Source of the DNA: Caldilineaceae bacterium
Lineage (GTDB): Bacteria > Chloroflexota > Anaerolineae > Caldilineales > Caldilineaceae
DNA length: 64,000 nucleotides
Reading direction: 5' to 3'
Assembly: GCA_020846635.1 (NCBI GenBank)
Contig: JADLDO010000032.1
Span: forward strand, 1 to 64,000
In this document: in pieces, positions 59,226-64,000 of the stretch
Layout of the letters: the number at the start of each line of letters is the position of its first letter
Numbering within the stretch: the stretch's first letter is position 1
Translations under genes and position numbers: made by a program
The notes under the pieces: generated by a model
What the model was told of the DNA's origin: nothing
Databases searched by the model: none
Seen by the model: only the letters and a program-made list of their open reading frames with translations

Positions 59226-60760
59226 TAGGCCAACTCCGTCTTCTTGATTTTGCCGCTAGAGGTCTTGGGCAAGGAATCGCAGATTTCCACAAACTTGGGC
59301 ATCATGTAATCTTCCAGATGGGTGCGGCAGTGCAGCAAAATGCTCTGTTCCGACAGGCTGCCATTGTGTACTACGACAAACGCCTTGATCGCCTGGCCCA
59401 AGATCGGGTCATCCACGCCGATGACCGCGGCTTCCAGCACATCGGGCAGTTGATAGAGCACGCTTTCGATCTCCTTCGGCGCTACCTTTTCGCCCCGGCT
59501 CTTGATGATGTCATCCTTGCGCCCGACAAAATAGAGATAGCCTTCTGCATCCATGCGGAACAGGTCGCCGCTGTAGCAGATGCGCTCACCTGCAACCGGG
59601 CCGGGCCGGAAGCGTGCCGCCGTGGCTTCGGGTGCTTCCCAATAGCCGCGCATGACATGCCCGCCGCGTATGACCAGTTCGCCCACCTGATGCGGCCCCA
59701 ACCGCTGGCCTTGCTCATCCTCAAGCCAGACCTCTGTGCCGGGAATGGCAATCCCCACGGAGTCAGGGCGACTCTCTAACTGTTCGGGTGGCAGATAGAG
59801 GGTGCGCTTCGTCTCGGTAAGGCCATACATCGAGAAGAGCGTCGCATCTGGAAACATGCGCCGGATCTGGAGGATGTGGCTGGCGGGCAAAGCGGCTGCT
59901 GTATTGGTGATATAGCGCAGATGATCGAGCCGGTAGGGACTCAGGTCGATCTGGAGCAGGAGCGAGAAAAGCGTCGGTACTCCAGGCAGGCCCGTGACTT
60001 TTTCGCGCTCCATCGTTTTGAGAACTTGCACCGGGTAGGTGAAAGATCGCTCCAGTACAAGCGTGCCGCCAAACTTAAAGACCATCAGCAGTTGGTACAG
60101 CCCATAGTCAAACGAGAGCGGCAGAACATTGATGACCACATCATCGGCCACATTCTGGAGATACGAGATGATTGAAGAAGCCGCAAAGACCACGTTCGCA
60201 TGGGCCGACATGACCCCTTTGGGATCGCCCGTACTGCCTGAGGTGTAGATGAGGCAGGCAAGGTCTTGATCAATGTTCTGGCGCGTGGGGCATGTGGTCG
60301 GGTATTCCTGCTGAATTTCATCAAAGGCGATCCAACAGCGGTTGCCGGCTGGGGGTCGTTTCGGCCCGGTGTCGGTCACGACGGTCACTTTGATCGAGGG
60401 CGCGCCTGTGACGATCTCCGTGATCAAAGTGGCTTTGCTGACGCTGGCGACAAACGCAGCCGCGCGGCAGTTGTTGACCAGGTAGAGTAACTTGTCCTGC
60501 TTCATCGACGAATTGGCTATGACAAAGACGGCATTGGCTTTGAGCACGCCGAAGATGCCTACGACCAACTCAACCGAGTTTGGCAGAAAAAGCACAACCC
60601 GATCCCCGCGCGCCACGCCATGTTCTTGGAGGGCGTTGGCAAGCCGGTTTGCCATTTGATCGATCTCTGCATAGCTGAGGCGTTGTCCGTCACAGACAAG
60701 GGCAATCTTGTCTGGCGTGCGTATTGCGTTTTGTTCGAGGAAGTTGTTGACAAGTAGCAT
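59225..60760 (-). CDS. Acyl-AMP ligase / acyl-ACP synthetase (ANL superfamily)
   Basis: 511 residues. TSGSTGDPKG (173-182), MYGLTETKRT, YSGDLFRMDAEGYLYFVGRKDDIIKSRGEKV and catalytic Lys in KTSSGKIKKTEL are ANL hallmarks. It resembles ligases that load free acids onto stand-alone ACPs in exopolysaccharide and lipopeptide loci. The ACP gene is 45 bases upstream and the AsnB gene overlaps its stop. Expected reaction: acid + ATP to acyl-AMP, then transfer to the ACP Ser. The acid cannot be predicted reliably. Confidence 0.9.
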   Translation of the reverse strand: MLLVNNFLEQNAIRTPDKIALVCDGQRLSYAEIDQMANRLANALQEHGVARGDRVVLFLPNSVELVVGIFGVLKANAVFVIANSSMKQDKLLYLVNNCRAAAFVASVSKATLITEIVTGAPSIKVTVVTDTGPKRPPAGNRCWIAFDEIQQEYPTTCPTRQNIDQDLACLIYTSGSTGDPKGVMSAHANVVFAASSIISYLQNVADDVVINVLPLSFDYGLYQLLMVFKFGGTLVLERSFTYPVQVLKTMEREKVTGLPGVPTLFSLLLQIDLSPYRLDHLRYITNTAAALPASHILQIRRMFPDATLFSMYGLTETKRTLYLPPEQLESRPDSVGIAIPGTEVWLEDEQGQRLGPHQVGELVIRGGHVMRGYWEAPEATAARFRPGPVAGERICYSGDLFRMDAEGYLYFVGRKDDIIKSRGEKVAPKEIESVLYQLPDVLEAAVIGVDDPILGQAIKAFVVVHNGSLSEQSILLHCRTHLEDYMMPKFVEICDSLPKTSSGKIKKTELA

Positions 60761-60805
60761 AGGCTTTCGTGAGTCCAGTGTAAGATGCCGGGGTCGAATG
60801 ACTTG

Positions 60806-61066
60806 CTAGATCAGTTTTCGTTCAATGTAGGCAACCAGGTTGTTTACGGAATCGAAGTTGTCGGGAACAATCTCGTCGTCATCCACTTCAATGCCGAAGT
60901 TTTCTTCAACGAATAGCACGAGTTCGACAACGCCCGTCGAATCGACCACGCCTTCGTCCAGGAACGACATATCATCATCAAGCGCATAGTCATCGCTGCT
61001 GAAGAAGAGGCTTTCCGCTACGTAGGAGCGAATCTGCTGTTTTACACTCATCTGCTTAACGTTCAT
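60806..61066 (-). CDS. Stand-alone acyl carrier protein
   Basis: 86 residues from ATG 61066, with AAGGA 7 bases upstream; the frame extends in phase through the repeats to the GT2 gene. FLDEGVVDSTGVVELV holds the phosphopantetheine Ser 43 (DS motif), followed by an acidic helix VEENFGIEVDDDE. Such DSxx carriers serve acyl-AMP ligases outside fatty acid synthesis. It probably receives the acyl group from the ligase encoded immediately downstream and could present it to the halogenase-like protein or acyltransferase. Confidence 0.9.
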   Translation of the reverse strand: MNVKQMSVKQQIRSYVAESLFFSSDDYALDDDMSFLDEGVVDSTGVVELVLFVEENFGIEVDDDEIVPDNFDSVNNLVAYIERKLI

Positions 61067-61081
61067 GGCTTTTTCCTTCTG

Positions 61082-61126
61082 CATCCTGTGTAACTACATC
61101 CTGTGTAACTACATTCTGTGTAAGTT
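61082..61126 (-). repeat. Three 15-bp tandem units across the GT2 stop and ACP leader
   Basis: CATCCTGTGTAACTA at 61082-61096 and 61097-61111, and CATTCTGTGTAAGTT at 61112-61126. The GT2 stop TAG (61109-61111) lies in the middle copy. Because the unit is 15 bases, the same frame meets a second TAG, and the last copy supplies an upstream ATG in phase with the ACP gene. Confidence 0.85.
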
Positions 61127-62050
61127 GAGAACCAAGCGAAGATAGTGGCCCGCCAGAGCCATTTGGCGCGTGCGCCGATCTGGCTTCTGGAGTGGCGTCA
61201 GCGGCACAAGCGCCAAGCGTGCCACGGAGACAGCCAACAGAATGGTCTTATAGAGCCGGGCAGCCACCGCGCCTTGACGCTTGCGAAAGTAGGTCACTTT
61301 GGTCTGATAGAGCTGCAGGAACATGGCGGCTGGCGCTTGCTGTGTGCTTTGACCTCCATAATGGAGAACTCGCGATTGCGGAACCCAGTAGATCTGCCAG
61401 CCCGCGGCGCGAATGCGGTGACATAGGTCCACTTCTTCGGTATACATAAAGTAGTCGGTATCAAAGAAGCCGATCTGGTCAAGCACAAGACGACGTATCA
61501 TGAAAGATGCCCCCTGCACAACATCGACCTGTTGGGCCGCGCCGTTCTGCCAGGCTTGCAGGGGATAGCGGGCATAGGGATGGATGGCGTCCAAGTGCAA
61601 AAGACGCCAAAGCTCACGGCTCAACGTGGGAGCCGGGGAACAGGCTTGCTGTAACGTGCCATCTGCATTGAGGAGGCATGAACCCGCAGCCCCCGCCTCT
61701 GGATGTTCCTCCATAAATTCCAGCAGCGTTGTGAGCGCGCCGGGCAGAAGCAGTGTATCGGGGTTGAGCAGCCAGATCATTTCCCCAGCGCAAGCGGCCA
61801 TTGCCTGGTTGTTGGCCGCGGCAAACCCAACATTCTGCCCGTTTGCCAGCAGCCGTACCCACGGAAAGTCCCGGCGAATCATCGCCACGCTCTCATCGCT
61901 GGAGGCGTTGTCCACGACGAGGGTTTCGACGCTTGTCGTGGCAGCCCTCGCCGCGTCCAGCGTTGCGATTTGCTCCCCAACCGAGTGCAGACAGGCCGAT
62001 AGCAGTTGGCTGGTGTTCCAACTGACAAGGATGATGGATAGTTTTGTCAT
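61109..62050 (-). CDS. GT2-family glycosyltransferase
   Basis: 313 residues. N-terminal LSIILVSWNTSQLLSACL, LVVDNASSDES, the metal-binding WLLNPDT (DxD-like), GASFMIRR and YFMYTEEVDLCHRIRAAGW are those of rhamnosyl/hexosyl GT2 enzymes of surface glycan loci. A cytoplasmic inverting glycosyltransferase. It is between the hydrolase gene (18 bases upstream) and the ACP (42 bases downstream), tying glycan and acyl genes into one unit. Confidence 0.9.
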   Translation of the reverse strand: MTKLSIILVSWNTSQLLSACLHSVGEQIATLDAARAATTSVETLVVDNASSDESVAMIRRDFPWVRLLANGQNVGFAAANNQAMAACAGEMIWLLNPDTLLLPGALTTLLEFMEEHPEAGAAGSCLLNADGTLQQACSPAPTLSRELWRLLHLDAIHPYARYPLQAWQNGAAQQVDVVQGASFMIRRLVLDQIGFFDTDYFMYTEEVDLCHRIRAAGWQIYWVPQSRVLHYGGQSTQQAPAAMFLQLYQTKVTYFRKRQGAVAARLYKTILLAVSVARLALVPLTPLQKPDRRTRQMALAGHYLRLVLNLHRM

Positions 62051-62053
62051 CTT

Positions 62054-62081
62054 TTTATGCCGGATACTTTATGCCAGATAC
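62054..62081 (-). repeat. 14-bp tandem duplication spanning a stop codon
   Basis: TTTATGCCGGATAC (62054-62067) and TTTATGCCAGATAC (62068-62081). The hydrolase stop (62069-62071) is in the second copy; the other copy lies in the short gap before GT2. Confidence 0.8.
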
Positions 62082-63529
62082 CCTAAAGCCTTAAACCGAT
62101 CCGTCAAGGAGGCATCTCTTTTGGCCGCGATGTTCACGGCTCTGGGGGGGAAGATCTCCAGGGAACTCTGCCAGGAACTGAGCGCATCCTGAAGCTCTCT
62201 CAGGATGGTTTTCTCGCCAGCGTCGTTGGTGTTGACCAGGTTGTTGCGCTCCCCTGGGTCAGCTTCCAAATTGTAGAACTCACTGGAACGGTCATTGCAC
62301 CAAACATACTTATGCGTGGCAGAGCGTATGGATACCTGGCGTTGCGGGTATTGCTTTGGATTCATGGATGGGTTTGCGCCGCGCAATCCGGCGAGCAGGT
62401 CATAGCTGTCCGTATAGTCCTCTTCGGCAAAGGCGTAACCTCCACGCTGCTGCGCGTTTGCTACGGCCTGTGACAGCGAAGGACGCTGCAACTGGACAGA
62501 AGGCACAAACTCCGTTGGAACGGCTGCCCACTCTAGGACAGAAGCGTAGAGATCCAGATTCTGCACCACGCGCTCAACCTGGAGGCCCGCCGGATAGTGC
62601 GGGTGATGAACGATCAAGGGCACATGGGTGATGTTGTCATGTAGGGTCAGCGTATGCCCCACGATGTCGCGGTACTCGCCAAGCATCTCGCCATGATCAG
62701 CCGTAATAGCAATCACACTGTTCTGCCGTTGCGGGATGGCCTTAAGGAATCTGCCCACTTCCCGATCCACATGTATCAGCGCGGCATTGTAGAGCGTCTG
62801 CCAAATCTCGCGGTGCAGGTCGGAAACTTGGCGTCGTCCCGAATTGAAGGCAAACGGGTCGAGTGAGGCAAATTCCTGTTGTAGCAGATACTTTGGGTTG
62901 AAACGGAAGTTTTTCAACAGTAGATCGGGCGGCACAGCCCACGGATAATGCACATTCGCCAGATTGATGACTGTAAAGAGTGGGGTTCGCCCATCATCCT
63001 GCTGCCGAAGCCATTGGTTGACGGCATCGAGCAGCAACCGAGGCGTCATGCTCTTTCGAGCGTAGCGCGCTGGCTGGCGACCAAAACCGGCGGGCTGGTC
63101 GGAGAGACTTTTCACGAGCTTGGCGATCTGCTGCGATTCCATCAGGTTGTCAAGCTCATGGAATTCGTCAAAGCCCTTGTCGAGAAAATGCCGCGGGCTG
63201 AACAGAATGTTGGAACTGAAGGCTGCTGTGCGATAGCCGGTCTTGTGCAGCGCTTGGGGCAGCGTCACGATTCCCTCATGAAACTGCCTGTTGCTATTGA
63301 TGTTCTCAATGCGGTGCTGCGAAAGATACAGACCGCTTAGGATCGAAGCGTGGGTCGGAATTGTCCACGTAGCGGGCGCAAAGGCGCGCCGGAAGAGTAC
63401 GCTTTCTTGTGCAAAGGCATCCAGATGGGGGGTCGTCAGCGTCGAATGACCATAGGCTGATAGATTTTTCGCGCGTACGGCATCCAAGATTAGAACAATG
63501 ATGTTGGGTCGTTGAGCCTGTCTCTGCAT
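62069..63529 (-). CDS. Sulfatase/alkaline-phosphatase superfamily hydrolase
   Basis: 486 residues from ATG 63529, GGGAG upstream. NIIVLILDAVRAKNLSAYG (metal Asp 16), AITADHGEMLGEY and HDNITHVPLIVHHP place it in the sulfatase fold. The formylglycine motif CxPxR is absent: the same place reads TWTIPTHAS, with Thr 56 at the nucleophile position. This Thr/Ser type occurs in phosphatase, phosphodiesterase and phosphoethanolamine transferase relatives, so sulfate ester cleavage by formylglycine is unlikely. No signal peptide or TM is seen, which is odd for surface glycan processing. It lies between GT4 and GT2 genes. Confidence 0.83.
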   Translation of the reverse strand: MQRQAQRPNIIVLILDAVRAKNLSAYGHSTLTTPHLDAFAQESVLFRRAFAPATWTIPTHASILSGLYLSQHRIENINSNRQFHEGIVTLPQALHKTGYRTAAFSSNILFSPRHFLDKGFDEFHELDNLMESQQIAKLVKSLSDQPAGFGRQPARYARKSMTPRLLLDAVNQWLRQQDDGRTPLFTVINLANVHYPWAVPPDLLLKNFRFNPKYLLQQEFASLDPFAFNSGRRQVSDLHREIWQTLYNAALIHVDREVGRFLKAIPQRQNSVIAITADHGEMLGEYRDIVGHTLTLHDNITHVPLIVHHPHYPAGLQVERVVQNLDLYASVLEWAAVPTEFVPSVQLQRPSLSQAVANAQQRGGYAFAEEDYTDSYDLLAGLRGANPSMNPKQYPQRQVSIRSATHKYVWCNDRSSEFYNLEADPGERNNLVNTNDAGEKTILRELQDALSSWQSSLEIFPPRAVNIAAKRDASLTDRFKALGYLA

Positions 63530-63536
63530 CACTACT

Positions 63537-63572
63537 CCCGTTGCAAATAGAGATCCTGTTGCAAATAGAGAA
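63537..63572 (-). repeat. 18-bp tandem duplication in the ribosome-binding region of the hydrolase gene
   Basis: 63537-63554 and 63555-63572 both contain GTTGCAAATAGAGA. On the - strand the units read TCTCTATTTGCAACRGGA and duplicate the GGA-containing Shine-Dalgarno region just before the start codon. Confidence 0.75.
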
Positions 63573-63614
63573 TTATCCTGTACGCTGGCAGGAGTTGAGC
63601 CGCGTAGGTCGTTG

Positions 63615-64000
63615 TTACCGTTTTGCCGTTTGTGCCGTGTGGGTGACCAGGTCTAGGAAGAAGGGCACGACAACCGCCGTATCGTACTTGGCGCAGGCAA
63701 GCCGGTAGCTGTTTTCAGCCAATCTGTTTTGAAGCTCCGTGGAGCGCAGCAAAGAGACAACCGCCGCCGCAAAGTCTTGTGGGGAATCGGCAATCAGGAG
63801 ATGCTCCCCAGACACAACCTCTAGCCCCTCCGCGCCTTTTGTGGTGGCGACTACCGGTGTGCGTAATGCCATTGCCTCGAGTATCTTGAGCCTTGTGCCA
63901 CCACCTGTTTGCAGCGGTGCAAGGCTGATTGTGGCCGAGGCGACCAGCGAATGAACATCATCCACATAACCGGCAAGGGTCACTCCCTCCTGCGTAGGCA
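63615..64000 (-). CDS. GT4-family glycosyltransferase, 5' part outside the window
   Basis: The frame runs off the window end. The visible 128 codons are the C-terminal donor-binding half of a GT-B enzyme: VTLAGYVDDVHSLVA, LAPLQTGGGTRLKILEAMALRTPVV (catalytic-type E in LEAM), EHLLIADSPQDFA. It resembles the GT4 protein at 51072 in this segment. A glycosyltransferase of the same glycan pathway is likely. Confidence 0.85.
   Translation of the reverse strand, partial: PTQEGVTLAGYVDDVHSLVASATISLAPLQTGGGTRLKILEAMALRTPVVATTKGAEGLEVVSGEHLLIADSPQDFAAAVVSLLRSTELQNRLAENSYRLACAKYDTAVVVPFFLDLVTHTAQTAKR

Noticed and set aside
52410-64000. Exosortase/PEP-CTERM system suggested by ligase-ACP-AsnB
   Set aside because: No exosortase gene or PEP-CTERM tail was found in the window; only the partial resemblance in gene content remains.

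Overview
The window looks like a chromosomal segment of a Chloroflexota bacterium (Anaerolineae/Caldilinea-like). This is inferred from three things: long Pro-Thr linkers (PTATPTDTPTNTP type) in secreted proteins, a DUF5667-like protein with the [10 protein letters not shown] signature, and a Cys-rich N-terminal motif (CPRLGL...RC...YCLC...C) typical of that phylum. No rRNA, tRNA, CRISPR array or insertion sequence was seen. Everything from 1 to 26434 is read on the + strand and everything from 26441 to 64000 on the - strand; the two blocks meet tail to tail with 6 bases between stop codons.

Region 1 (1-26434) is the 3' part of a hybrid PKS-NRPS operon. The cut-off first gene ends one module (KR-ACP) and carries a full KS-AT-DH-MT-KR-ACP module. 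The next two proteins each begin with a TubC-type docking domain and pair one NRPS module (C-A-PCP) with one PKS module (KS-AT-KR-ACP). The last ends in a thioesterase with a Cys in the nucleophile position. The second A domain reads as glycine-specific. A polysaccharide-deacetylase-like gene and a HlyD-type adaptor follow in the same direction. By colinearity the chain should receive an alpha-methyl enoyl unit and then two amino acid + malonate units of the statine type, the last from glycine.

Region 2 (26441-38162) holds a secreted jelly-roll protein, a hybrid histidine kinase, a DUF5667-like membrane protein with three N-terminal repeats and a Pro-Thr tail, a secreted PKD-like protein, a Wzc-like polysaccharide co-polymerase/tyrosine kinase and a membrane-anchored beta-propeller protein.

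Region 3 (38189-52325) is a cell-surface glycan locus. It contains a complete set for GDP-D-glycero-D-manno-heptose (gmhA, hddA, gmhB, hddC), a polyprenyl-phosphate sugar transferase, a GT39-like membrane glycosyltransferase, two GT4 glycosyltransferases and secreted proteins (LamG/cadherin-like, CHRD, Pro-Thr repeat).

Region 4 (52410-64000) combines glycan enzymes (GT2, GT4, acyltransferase-3, sulfotransferase, alkaline-phosphatase-superfamily hydrolase) with small-molecule enzymes: a flavin-dependent halogenase-like protein, an acyl-AMP ligase, a stand-alone acyl carrier protein, a class II AsnB and a NadE-like amidating enzyme. Carrier-bound acyl chemistry feeding a surface glycan or glycolipid is the most intriguing hypothesis here.

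A feature no single gene explains: 12-18 bp tandem duplications occur at gene boundaries, in most cases spanning the stop codon (29905, 38754, 44418, 49628, 54893, 61082, 62054), plus one across a ribosome-binding region (63537).
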